Positions 18,739 to 26,713 of a DNA stretch of 64,000 nucleotides are shown here, piece by piece. The DNA is from Streptomyces sp. NRRL S-87. Lineage in GTDB: Bacteria; Actinomycetota; Actinomycetes; Streptomycetales; Streptomycetaceae. A program made the position numbers and the translations under genes. How positions within the stretch are numbered: position 1 is the stretch's first letter; the number at the start of each line of letters is the position of its first letter. The DNA is taken from positions 1-64,000 of the forward strand of contig NZ_JOGB01000005.1 of the NCBI RefSeq assembly GCF_000719335.1, written 5' to 3'. Below the pieces are notes generated by a model. That model was not told the origin of the DNA. It did not search any database and worked only from the letters and a program-made list of their open reading frames with translations.

Positions 18739-21636
18739 GTGTTCGCCGTTCAGTTACCGGAGTCCTGCTGCCCGCTCGCGGGCAGAGAGGCCGAATCCGA
18801 GCGCTTCGCCGAGGCGTTGGACGCCCTCCCGCGCGGGCGCGGCACCGTCGTGGAGATCGCCGGGGATCCGGGCATCGGCAAGTCCCTTCTGCTGACCCTG
18901 CTGGCGCGGCTCTCCGAGGACCGCGGGGTCCAGGTGGCCCGGGCGTCCGGCACGCGCTGGCCCACCACCCCGTACCAGGTGTTCGAGGAGGCCCTCGGGG
19001 ACCGGCCGGAGGCGTGGCCCTTCCCGACCCACCGTTCCCCCGGCGCGCCCCTCCTGCGGGCCATCCGCCGACAGCTCGCCGACTGGGTCGCCGCCAAGGG
19101 CCCCTGCGCCCTGCTGCTGGACGACGTACAGCTGCTGGACGAGGAGTCGCTGGCCCTCGTCGTGCACCTCGTACGCACCCCCGTGCCCGGCCCGTTCGTC
19201 CTCGCCGTCGCCCACCGCCCCCGCCAGACCCCCGCGGTACTGCGGGACGCCCTCGACAGCGGCGTCCGGGCCGGCACCGTCACCCGACTCAGACCCGAGC
19301 CGCTGGACCGCGCCGCCGTGGCCGCGCTCCTCGGCCACTGGCACCCGGATACCGGCGCCACGGCCTGCCCCGCCGCCCCCTCCCCGCTCGCCCCCCGCCG
19401 CGACGACCCCGCCGAGCACGCCGACGCCCTCCACCAGGCCAGTGCCGGCAACCCCCGCGGCGCCCGGATCCTCCTGGCGGCCGGCTGGCAGCCCGACGCG
19501 TGGCCCGACCAGATCGGCCCGGACCGGGACGGACTCCTGCGCGAGGGCGCCGCCCTCATCACCGAACTCGACGCCCTCACGCCCGACGCGGCCCTGGCCG
19601 CGGCCGGAGCCGCCGTCCTCGGCGACCGGTTCAGCCCCGAAGAGGTCGCCGAGGTCTCCGGCCTCGGCACCCCCCGCACCCTGCACGCCCTCGACGAGCT
19701 CAGCCGCGCCGACCTGGTCCGCCCCCTCGGCCGCGGCGGCCGGTTCGCCTTCCGCTCCCGCGTCCTCGGCCACGTCGCCCACGAGCACGCCGACCCCTCC
19801 TTCCGGCTCCTCGCCCACCGGCGCGCCCTCGACCTGCTCACCACCCGCGACGCCTGCGCCGCCGCCCGCGCCCGGCACGCGGAGCACCTCGTGGGCACGG
19901 ACAGCCCCACCGCGGTTTCCGTCCTCGCCGAGGGCGCGGCCGAGGTGGTCGGCGAGGCCCCGGCCACCGCCGCCCGCTGGCTCGGCCTCGCGCTGCAGTA
20001 CCTGCCCGGCTCCGACCTCGTCCAGCCGGCCCGGGCCACCCTCGGCATCGCCCACTGCAAGGCCCTCACCGCCGCCGGCCGCCCCGACGAGGCCCACGGC
20101 CTCGCCCACCGGCTGCTCGCCGCGGCCCCCCACCTGCCCACGGACCTCAGACTGCGCGCGCACGCGGCCTGCGCCGACGTCGAGCGCCAGCTCGGGCGCT
20201 ACGACGAGGCGGAGGCGGTCGCCCGCGCCGCCCTCGACCCGCTGACCCGCCCGCTGCCCCCCGGCGCGGTCGAACTCGCCTTCCAGTACGGCCTCGTGCA
20301 CCTGCTGCGCGGCGGCTACGGGCAGGTGCGCGACCTGGTGCGGGAGGCGCTGCGGAACGCCGCCGGCGCCGACGAGGCCACCGGCCGCCGGATCCGCTTC
20401 CTCGCCGGATGCGGCGACGCCCACCTCGGCCTCGTCTCCTCGGCCCTGGCCGACGCCGCCGAATGCTCCCGGCAGGTCGACGCCCTGCCCGACGCCGTGG
20501 CCGCCGGCTCCCCGGAACTGCTCACGCTCCTCGGCTGCGCCGAACTGTGCGTGGAGCGCTTCGCCGACGCCCGCCGTCACCTGCACCGGGGCCTGGCCGT
20601 CACGGTCGGGGGCGCCCGGCGGTTCGTCGTACCGCGCCACCAGCTGTGGCTGTCGGTCCTCGACCAGTGGACCGGCCGGCTCTCCCGCGCCGAGCACTGG
20701 GCCCGCGAGGCCGAGCGGTACGCCAGGTCCCGGGGATCCGAGAAGCTCGCCGGGCTCGCCGCCATCACCCGGGCCGGCGCCCTGATGTGGGCCCGGGGCC
20801 GGCGCGACGCCGCCGAGGCCGTCGCCCTCGCCGAGCACGGCGCCTGCGCCGTCGAGACCCGCGCCGGCCGCCGGGACGGCCTCGTGGCAGGAATGCTCGC
20901 CCAGGTACGGCTGCTGAACGGAGACGCCCCCGGCTGCCAGCGCACCCTCCTGGAGGGCGGCGGCGGCGAACAGCTGCCCCTGTTCCTACCGCCGCTTCGC
21001 CCCTGGCTGCTCGCCATGCTGGCGGTCGCAGCCCTGTACTGCCGCGACACCGGCGGAGCCCGCCGCTTCGCCACGGACGCCGAACTGGCCGCGGACCTCA
21101 TGGGGTTACCCGCCCAGCGCGCCTACGCCCACCGGGCCCGCGGCATCCTGCACGCCTCGGACGGAGCGCACGACCTCGCGCTCCCGCTGTTCAAGAGCTC
21201 GGCGGACGCCTTCCGGGAGGCCGGGATGCCCGTCCAGCACGCCTGGACCCTGGTGACCGGCGCCCGCTCCGCCGCCGAGACCATCGGCCCGGCCACCGCA
21301 CTGGAGTGGCTCGGGGCCGCCGCGGCCGTGTCCCGGGGCTGCGGGGCGCTGCGGGTGCGCGACGAGGCCGTCCGGGTCCAGAAGGAGCTCGCCTCGCTGG
21401 GAGCGGTCACCGGCAGCCCGGACGGCCGCGAGGTGATGATGCTGCTCACCGAACGCGAGCGCGAGATCGCCCGGCTGGCCGCCGCCGGGAAGCGGTCCCG
21501 GGAGATCGCGATGGAACTCTTCCTCAGCACCCGGACGGTCGACGCCCACCTGTCCCGGATCTACCGCAAGCTGGACATCTCCTCCCGCGCCGCCCTGGCC
21601 AGCTGCTTCCTGCAGGCGGGCCCCAACCACTTCTGA
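18739..21636 (+). CDS. LAL-type (large ATP-binding LuxR) regulator with two TTA codons
   Basis: A 965-residue protein with an N-terminal AAA/STAND ATPase (Walker A GDPGIGKS, K48; Walker B ALLLDDVQLLD), a long alpha-helical TPR-like middle, and a C-terminal LuxR/GerE helix-turn-helix (LTEREREIARLAAAGKRS to STRTVDAHLSRIYRKL). LAL proteins are typical pathway-specific activators of antibiotic clusters. Two leucine codons are TTA: codon 6 (18754-18756) and codon 790 (21106-21108), which makes translation dependent on the bldA tRNA. GTG 18739 is preferred because GGGGGGAG precedes it; ATG 18667 is in frame but lacks a site and adds an atypical Arg/Cys-rich leader. It likely activates the peptide cluster. 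Confidence 0.93.
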   Translation: MFAVQLPESCCPLAGREAESERFAEALDALPRGRGTVVEIAGDPGIGKSLLLTLLARLSEDRGVQVARASGTRWPTTPYQVFEEALGDRPEAWPFPTHRSPGAPLLRAIRRQLADWVAAKGPCALLLDDVQLLDEESLALVVHLVRTPVPGPFVLAVAHRPRQTPAVLRDALDSGVRAGTVTRLRPEPLDRAAVAALLGHWHPDTGATACPAAPSPLAPRRDDPAEHADALHQASAGNPRGARILLAAGWQPDAWPDQIGPDRDGLLREGAALITELDALTPDAALAAAGAAVLGDRFSPEEVAEVSGLGTPRTLHALDELSRADLVRPLGRGGRFAFRSRVLGHVAHEHADPSFRLLAHRRALDLLTTRDACAAARARHAEHLVGTDSPTAVSVLAEGAAEVVGEAPATAARWLGLALQYLPGSDLVQPARATLGIAHCKALTAAGRPDEAHGLAHRLLAAAPHLPTDLRLRAHAACADVERQLGRYDEAEAVARAALDPLTRPLPPGAVELAFQYGLVHLLRGGYGQVRDLVREALRNAAGADEATGRRIRFLAGCGDAHLGLVSSALADAAECSRQVDALPDAVAAGSPELLTLLGCAELCVERFADARRHLHRGLAVTVGGARRFVVPRHQLWLSVLDQWTGRLSRAEHWAREAERYARSRGSEKLAGLAAITRAGALMWARGRRDAAEAVALAEHGACAVETRAGRRDGLVAGMLAQVRLLNGDAPGCQRTLLEGGGGEQLPLFLPPLRPWLLAMLAVAALYCRDTGGARRFATDAELAADLMGLPAQRAYAHRARGILHASDGAHDLALPLFKSSADAFREAGMPVQHAWTLVTGARSAAETIGPATALEWLGAAAAVSRGCGALRVRDEAVRVQKELASLGAVTGSPDGREVMMLLTEREREIARLAAAGKRSREIAMELFLSTRTVDAHLSRIYRKLDISSRAALASCFLQAGPNHF

Positions 21637-21655
21637 CCCGTCCGACCGCGGCCGG

Positions 21656-21734
21656 GGGACCGACGCCGGGGCGGCCACGGGACCGACGCCAGTGCGGCCC
21701 GGGACGGACGCGGTGCGGCCACGGGACCGCCGCC
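21656..21734. repeat. Imperfect 22-23-base tandem repeat
   Basis: About 3.5 imperfect copies of GGGACCGACGCC-x-GTGCGGCC between the LAL gene and the ABC transporter gene. There is no strong hairpin. It could be an extended operator or neutral sequence drift. Confidence 0.6.
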
Positions 21735-21817
21735 CGCCGGGAAAACGCTTGGACGGCCCGGACGGGCGTGCGCGACACTGCGCTGTTCCGGATTTCGGGT
21801 CCAATGACAGGGTTGGA

Positions 21818-23737
21818 ATGGAATCGCCTGAAACACCTGACTCGCCTGCTTCAACCGAATCACCTCACTCACCCGCACCGCGCGACGGGGGGCCGGGCAA
21901 GGGCCCCGTCCTCCTCGCGCTGCGCCACTACGGACGACAACTGGTCCGGCTGCGCCGGCTGACCGTACCCGCCATGCTGCTCCCGGCACTGGGCAACATC
22001 GGCATCAACTACCTCGCACCGCTCATCGTCGCCAAGCTCGTCGGCCGGATCTCCGGGGGCACCCCTCCCGGCGTCGGCCCCCTGCTCCCGTACGTCCTCG
22101 GCTTCGCCGGCGTCCTGCTGCTCGCGGAGGCGCTGTGGCGGGCCGGGCTGCACTGCCTGAACCGCCTCGACGCCCTCGGCATCGAGAACCTGTACGTGAT
22201 CGGCATGGACGAACTGTTCGCCAAGGACGCCGCGTTCTTCCACGACAACTTCGCCGGCTCCCTCACCAAGCGGGTCCTGAGCTTCGCCTCCCGCTTCGAG
22301 GAGGTCGTCGACACCCTCACCTTCTCGGTCGTCGGCAGCCTCGTACCCCTCCTGTTCGGCTCGGTGGTGCTCTGGCACTACGAACCGCTGCTCGTCGTCG
22401 GGCTGTTGTCGATGATCGCGTTCACCGCGCTCTGCGTGGCGCCGCTGATCCGCCGCCGCCAGGCCCTGGTCGACCAGCGAGAGGAAGCCATCGCGCGGGT
22501 CTCGGGCCACGTGGCCGACAGCCTCGCGAACATGGAGACGGTGCGGGCGTTCGCCGCCGAGGAGCGAGAGGCCGCCGAACACCGCTCCCGGGTCGCGGAA
22601 TCGCGCCGGCTCACCCTGCGCTCCTGGGACTACGGCAACCTGCGCATCGACACCGTCGTCGCGCCGCTGTCGGTCCTGACCAACGCCGTGGGCCTGCTGC
22701 TGGCCGTCGTGCTGGCGGGGGAGGGCCGCGGGGTGGAGGCGGTCGTCGTGGCCTTCACGTACTACAGCAACGCCACCCGGATCATGTTCGAGTTCAACCA
22801 GATCTACCGGCGCCTGGAGAGCTCGTTGACGGAGGCCGCACAGTTCACGGAACTGCTGCTGACCCCGCCCACCGTGCTCGACCCCGAGGAGCCCGAGCCG
22901 CTGCCGGCCCGGTCCGCCGCCGACGTGCGCTTCGAGCGGGTGACGTTCGCCCACGCCGGCGCGGAGCCCCTCTTCGAGGGCCTCGACCTGACGGTGCCCA
23001 GCGGCGCGCGGATCGGCCTCGTCGGCCGCTCGGGCGGCGGCAAGACCACGCTCACCCGGCTGCTGCTGCGGATGACCGACGTGGACGCCGGGCGGATCCT
23101 CGTCGGCGGCCGCGACATCAGCCGGCTGAGCCAGGCCGACCTGCGCGGTCGGATCGCGTACGTGCCCCAGGACCCGGCGATGTTCCACCGCACCCTGCGC
23201 GACAACATCGCCTTCGCCCGGCCGGGAGCCACCGACGCCGAGATCCGCCGCGCGGCCGAGGCGGCGCACGTGACCGAGTTCGCCGACGCCCTGCCGGACG
23301 GTTTCGACACCATGGTGGGCGAGCGCGGCGTCAAGCTGTCCGGCGGCCAGCGCCAGCGGGTTGCCCTCGCCCGGGCGATCCTGCGCGACGCGCCGATCCT
23401 GCTGCTCGACGAGGCCACCAGCGCCCTGGACTCCGAGAGCGAGATCCTCGTCCAGGACGCCCTGTGGCGGCTCATGGAGGGGCGCACCGCCCTCGTGGTC
23501 GCCCACCGGCTGAGCACGGTCGCCTCCATGGACCGGCTCGTCGTCCTCGACCGCGGCCGGATCCTCGAGCAGGGCACGCACCACGAGCTGCTGGCGGCGC
23601 AGGGCGCGTACGCGCGGCTGTGGCAGCACCAGTCGGGCGGGTTCCTCGCCGACGCGGAGGATCCCGCGGGCCCGACGCCGGACCCGGACCCGGGCCCGGA
23701 CCCCGCCGGCGTCCGGGGGCGGGCCGGGTTGTCCTGA
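21818..23737 (+). CDS. ABC exporter (fused transmembrane and ATPase domains)
   Basis: A 639-residue half-transporter of the type I exporter class. The N-terminal half is hydrophobic with about six membrane segments (for example AMLLPALGNIGINYLAP, VVGSLVPLLFGSVVLW). The C-terminal ATPase has Walker A GRSGGGKTT (about residue 408), signature LSGGQRQRVALARA, Walker B ILLLDEATSALD and the H-loop VAHRLSTV. It probably works as a homodimer exporting the peptide product and giving self-resistance; this comes from position as last gene of the cluster. ATG 21818 (MESPETPDSP) is chosen over the open frame upstream, which is Arg-rich and lacks a start signal. A strong hairpin follows nine bases after the stop. 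Confidence 0.93.
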   Translation: MESPETPDSPASTESPHSPAPRDGGPGKGPVLLALRHYGRQLVRLRRLTVPAMLLPALGNIGINYLAPLIVAKLVGRISGGTPPGVGPLLPYVLGFAGVLLLAEALWRAGLHCLNRLDALGIENLYVIGMDELFAKDAAFFHDNFAGSLTKRVLSFASRFEEVVDTLTFSVVGSLVPLLFGSVVLWHYEPLLVVGLLSMIAFTALCVAPLIRRRQALVDQREEAIARVSGHVADSLANMETVRAFAAEEREAAEHRSRVAESRRLTLRSWDYGNLRIDTVVAPLSVLTNAVGLLLAVVLAGEGRGVEAVVVAFTYYSNATRIMFEFNQIYRRLESSLTEAAQFTELLLTPPTVLDPEEPEPLPARSAADVRFERVTFAHAGAEPLFEGLDLTVPSGARIGLVGRSGGGKTTLTRLLLRMTDVDAGRILVGGRDISRLSQADLRGRIAYVPQDPAMFHRTLRDNIAFARPGATDAEIRRAAEAAHVTEFADALPDGFDTMVGERGVKLSGGQRQRVALARAILRDAPILLLDEATSALDSESEILVQDALWRLMEGRTALVVAHRLSTVASMDRLVVLDRGRILEQGTHHELLAAQGAYARLWQHQSGGFLADAEDPAGPTPDPDPGPDPAGVRGRAGLS

Positions 23738-23745
23738 GGCGGGGT

Positions 23746-23783
23746 GGGCCCGGGCCCCGCTCCCGCGAGCGGGGCCCGGGCCC
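23746..23783. terminator. Strong hairpin after the ABC exporter
   Basis: Perfect 16-bp stem (GGGCCCGGGCCCCGCT and its complement) with the loop CCCGCG. It sits at the likely right border of the peptide cluster, between the exporter and a convergent gene. Confidence 0.85.
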
Positions 23784-23868
23784 CCTGACTGCGTCAGGAG
23801 GAGTGCCGCGTGAGGATGGCCGGGTCGGAGAGGCCGGGGGTGCCGCCGCCAGGGGCCGCCCGTCCGCG

Positions 23869-24786
23869 TCAGAAGTTGCCGTAGTTGACCTGCCAGGTCG
23901 GCAGGCCCATACGGCGCCACACCGCCACCACGCGGTCCCGGTCGTCGAGCGAGACGCGCACCGCGTAGCGGTGGCGGACGTGCCGGTCGAACAGCTCGGT
24001 CTTCACCACGTCGTCGCTGCGGCCGTCGTCGGCGGCCCGCATCCACAGCTCGTCGTACGGCACCCCGTGACGCTCCAGCCAGGCTTCGGTGACGGCCCGG
24101 TGGTCCTCGCTGCGACCCGACAGCAGCACGATCGTGTCGCCGTCCGCGCGCCGGAACGAGTGCAGGGCCTGCCGCACCGAGACGTTGACCAGGTCCTCGT
24201 CGCAGCGCGTGAAGTCGTACGGGCCGCGGTCCCCGCGCAGCGCGAGCGTGCCGTCGATGTCGCACAGCACAGCCGCGGGCAGGGACGGGTCCGCGACGTA
24301 CGGGGTCACGCCCGGGCGGGCGTTGAACCACTCGGCGGTGAGCCGCCAGCCACCGCGCCGTGCCTTGGCGTGCTTGTCGGCGAGGATGCGGATGATCTCC
24401 TCGCCGACCGCCCGCTCGCGAGCGGCGTCACGGCGCACGCACTCCTCGACGGGCACGCCGGTGAAGTCGTGCACGACGAACTCCGCGTCCAGCCCGTTGA
24501 CCGCCGCCTTCAACCGCCTGGGGATGTGCGGGGTCAGGTGCGTGTTGTCGACGACCACGTCGAAGCCGCCCTCGACGGCCGCGCGGACCGCCGCGTCCTG
24601 CACGGCGAGCACGGTCTGCTCGTGCGCGTTCGAGCGGTTCCGCTCGGGTGCGGGGACGTCGAGCATGGCCCGCAGGTCGTCGAGGTTCACGCGGCGCATC
24701 CGGCCGCCCGACTCGGCCTGCAGGGCCCGTGCGGCCGTGGTCTTGCCCGAGGCGGGCAGCCCCGTCATCACGTGTACGTGGGGCAC
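23869..24786 (-). CDS. Polynucleotide 5'-kinase / 3'-phosphatase (T4 Pnkp type)
   Basis: A 305-residue two-domain protein with the order of phage T4 Pnkp: an N-terminal P-loop kinase (MTGLPASGKTTAARAL, K15; lid region RDAARERAVGEE) and a C-terminal HAD phosphatase (D176/D178 in CDIDGTLAL, then LLSGRSEDHR and LDDRDRVVAVW). The family heals RNA or DNA ends by phosphorylating the 5'-OH and removing 3' or 2',3'-cyclic phosphate. It starts at GTG 24786, five bases after the stop of the RNA ligase gene, so the two are translated together and form an RNA-repair pair. The natural substrate is unknown; broken tRNA is the precedent. Confidence 0.89.
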   Translation of the reverse strand: MPHVHVMTGLPASGKTTAARALQAESGGRMRRVNLDDLRAMLDVPAPERNRSNAHEQTVLAVQDAAVRAAVEGGFDVVVDNTHLTPHIPRRLKAAVNGLDAEFVVHDFTGVPVEECVRRDAARERAVGEEIIRILADKHAKARRGGWRLTAEWFNARPGVTPYVADPSLPAAVLCDIDGTLALRGDRGPYDFTRCDEDLVNVSVRQALHSFRRADGDTIVLLSGRSEDHRAVTEAWLERHGVPYDELWMRAADDGRSDDVVKTELFDRHVRHRYAVRVSLDDRDRVVAVWRRMGLPTWQVNYGNF

Positions 24787-24791
24787 GGAAA

Positions 24792-26009
24792 TCAGTTCTC
24801 CTCGTCGTTCTTGAAGGGGTCGGCGGCCGCCGGCCGGATCCGACGCCACGTCAGCAGCTCGGTGGAGCGGCCGTCCAGGCGCTGGAACACGGCCGCCCGC
24901 ACGTCCCGGTCCGGCAGTTCGCGTACGGCGCGCGCGAATGCGCCCCGGTCGTCGGCCAGATGGGCGAGCGAGGCGTACGCCTCGTCGATGGCCCGCTCGC
25001 GCTCCGCGAAGGACTTCTCCAGCCCCTCGATCAGCCCGCGCACCCACGCGTCGAACTCGTCCGGCACCTGCTCGAGCAGCGCGTCCAGCGGACGGCCGCC
25101 CTGCGAGCGCAGGCCCGACAGCTCGGACAGCGGCAGGCCCAGTCCCTGGGCCAGGCGCTTGGCCGACACGCCGGCGAACCGCTGGATGCCGTGGCCGCGC
25201 CAGACGTCCCGCTCGGTGACGCCGGTCAGCACCTTGTGCAGGCGTACGTACTCGGCGAGCTTGGCCTTCGCGCGCACCCCCGAGGCGAACCGCAGCACGA
25301 ACCCCTCGGCGTCCATGCCGGTGGCCCGCCCGCCGCCGGGCAGCGTGTTCGACCCGGTCAGCCGCAGCAGCTCCGCCAGCGGCATCGCCGGCCACGCCCG
25401 CACCACGGACCCGATCCCGTCCCACCCGGTGGCGGCCTCCGCCAGCGGCACCTCGGTGCCGTCCCCGCCGAAAGCGGCCAGCAGCACCAGGTCCCGCCGC
25501 TGCCCGTAGTCCACGACGATGCGGTTCTCCGGGTAAAGGATCTCCGCCAGGTACGTCACCCCCGGCACCAGCGCCGAGGTGTCGGCGCCGTCCAGCCGGC
25601 GCTGCGCCCAGCGGGCCTGCTCGCTGACGAAGGAGCCCTTGGACGCCACCCGCCAGCGGTCCGCGTAGTGGAAGACCACCGCCAGGCTGCCGTCGAGCTT
25701 GTCGTACACCTCGAACGGCTCGTCGGGCAGGGCGGGCGCGTACGGCTGCCCCGACTCGTGCTCGCCGACGTTGAAGAACTTCGGCAGCGGCAGGGCGACG
25801 ACCTCACCCGTGACGTCGTCGGCCACCAGGCCGCGGCACCGGACGGTGATCCGGTTCCAGACGCGCTCGTACTGGCACACCCGCGTGTACGTGTAGATCG
25901 ACAGTGGCAGCTCGGGGTGCGCCTTGCGCGTGACGTGCCCGGCGTCGATCGCCGTGGCGAGCTCGTCCGGCGGCAGCAGATCGTGGAGAGTCAGGCGGTC
26001 CTGGCTCAT
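24792..26009 (-). CDS. RNA ligase, T4 Rnl1-like
   Basis: A 405-residue nucleotidyltransferase-fold ligase. Motif I is VYDKLDGSLAV with the AMP-accepting lysine K104, close to K99 of T4 Rnl1. Further motifs are RGLVAD upstream, WRVASKGSF, YLAEILYPENRIVVDY (motif IIIa/IV region), AEGFVLRF and a terminal lysine pair in VRAKAKLAEYVRLHK (motif V). A helical C-terminal domain of about 140 residues follows. The start is ATG 26009 (GAGGGACCCC upstream); the frame is open further upstream, but that part has no ribosome site. With the downstream kinase-phosphatase it makes a complete end-healing and sealing system. It is not near a toxin gene here. Confidence 0.88.
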   Translation of the reverse strand: MSQDRLTLHDLLPPDELATAIDAGHVTRKAHPELPLSIYTYTRVCQYERVWNRITVRCRGLVADDVTGEVVALPLPKFFNVGEHESGQPYAPALPDEPFEVYDKLDGSLAVVFHYADRWRVASKGSFVSEQARWAQRRLDGADTSALVPGVTYLAEILYPENRIVVDYGQRRDLVLLAAFGGDGTEVPLAEAATGWDGIGSVVRAWPAMPLAELLRLTGSNTLPGGGRATGMDAEGFVLRFASGVRAKAKLAEYVRLHKVLTGVTERDVWRGHGIQRFAGVSAKRLAQGLGLPLSELSGLRSQGGRPLDALLEQVPDEFDAWVRGLIEGLEKSFAERERAIDEAYASLAHLADDRGAFARAVRELPDRDVRAAVFQRLDGRSTELLTWRRIRPAAADPFKNDEEN

Positions 26010-26150
26010 GGGGTCCCTCCCTCGGGTGATGCGCCATCCTCCCGTGCGGGTGCGATCCAGGGGAAACGAATAAGCGCAGGCCACGGGTGGGGACGCGGTC
26101 CCGGCCCGGGCGGTTCCCACCGGTTTCGCCGGGCTGAGCGGGTGAAGGAG

Positions 26151-26178
26151 CGCAACCGCGGCGGGGCCGCTTCGTTGG
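26151..26178 (+). promoter_or_regulatory. Candidate sigma-BldN promoter of the rodlin gene
   Basis: CGCAAC (26151-26156), exactly 16 bases, CGTTGG (26173-26178). It differs at two positions from the sigma-BldN consensus as I remember it (CGTAAC-N16-CGTTGA). The predicted start near 26184 leaves about 43 bases of leader before the rodlin ATG. Rodlins and chaplins belong to the BldN regulon, so the match makes sense. Confidence 0.6.
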
Positions 26179-26226
26179 GCACGGCGCCCCTCGAAAGGGC
26201 CCCGTTCGAGAAGGAAGACCCCTACA

Positions 26227-26640
26227 ATGCTCAAGAAGATCATGCTCACCGCTGCTGCCACCGCCGCCGTGGTCGGCGCCGGCGCCGCCGTCGCCGCCCC
26301 GGCCATGGCCATCGGCAACGACGACGGCATCAACACCGTCAACGGCAACGGTGCCCAGCAGATCTACGGCAACGGCAAGACCGAGGGCGTCATGAGCCCG
26401 CAGGCCAGCCTCGTCCAGGGCACCGCGAACAAGCTCTGCCTCGGTGTCCCCGCCAAGGTCAACGCGCAGTCCGTGCTCGCGATCATCGCCAACGTCGGCG
26501 TCCAGGACATCCCGGTGCTCTCCGCGCCGCAGGTCCAGCAGTGCGCCGAGAGCTCGACGCAGGCCAAGGGCGACGAGCCGCTCTCGCACATCGCGGACAA
26601 CATCCCGGTCCTGTCGGGCAACGGCGCCACCAACAGCTGA
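26227..26640 (+). CDS. Rodlin (RdlA/RdlB-like) spore and aerial-hypha surface protein
   Basis: A 137-residue secreted protein with a clear signal peptide (residues 1-28, cleavage after AMA). The mature part carries Asn/Gly-rich INTVNGNGAQQIYGNGK, then MSPQASLVQG, two cysteines (KLCLGVP, QQCAESSTQAKGD), and the C-terminal PLSHIADNIPVLSGNG. These match the rodlin family, whose members organise chaplin fibrils into the rodlet layer of aerial hyphae and spores. Rodlins usually come as a divergent pair; only one copy is seen here and the neighbour to the left is an RNA ligase gene. AAGGAAG precedes the ATG. Confidence 0.9.
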   Translation: MLKKIMLTAAATAAVVGAGAAVAAPAMAIGNDDGINTVNGNGAQQIYGNGKTEGVMSPQASLVQGTANKLCLGVPAKVNAQSVLAIIANVGVQDIPVLSAPQVQQCAESSTQAKGDEPLSHIADNIPVLSGNGATNS

Positions 26641-26650
26641 CGTCCGCAGC

Positions 26651-26696
26651 CGGTCGGGGGCCGCGGTGCGCGAGGGCGCGCCGCGGCCCCCGACCG
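26651..26696. terminator. Hairpin between rodlin and PHP-protein genes
   Basis: Perfect 16-bp stem (CGGTCGGGGGCCGCGG and complement), extendable to about 20 pairs inside. It lies between converging genes ending at 26640 and 26714 and probably stops both. Confidence 0.8.
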
Positions 26697-26713
26697 TGGG
26701 CCGCCGCGTTCCG

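Noticed and set aside
26010..26348. Longer N-terminus for the RNA ligase reading into the rodlin promoter region
   Set aside because: The added part is hydrophobic/Arg-rich shadow sequence opposite the rodlin gene; ATG 26009 has a proper ribosome site and gives the Rnl1-like position of the active lysine.
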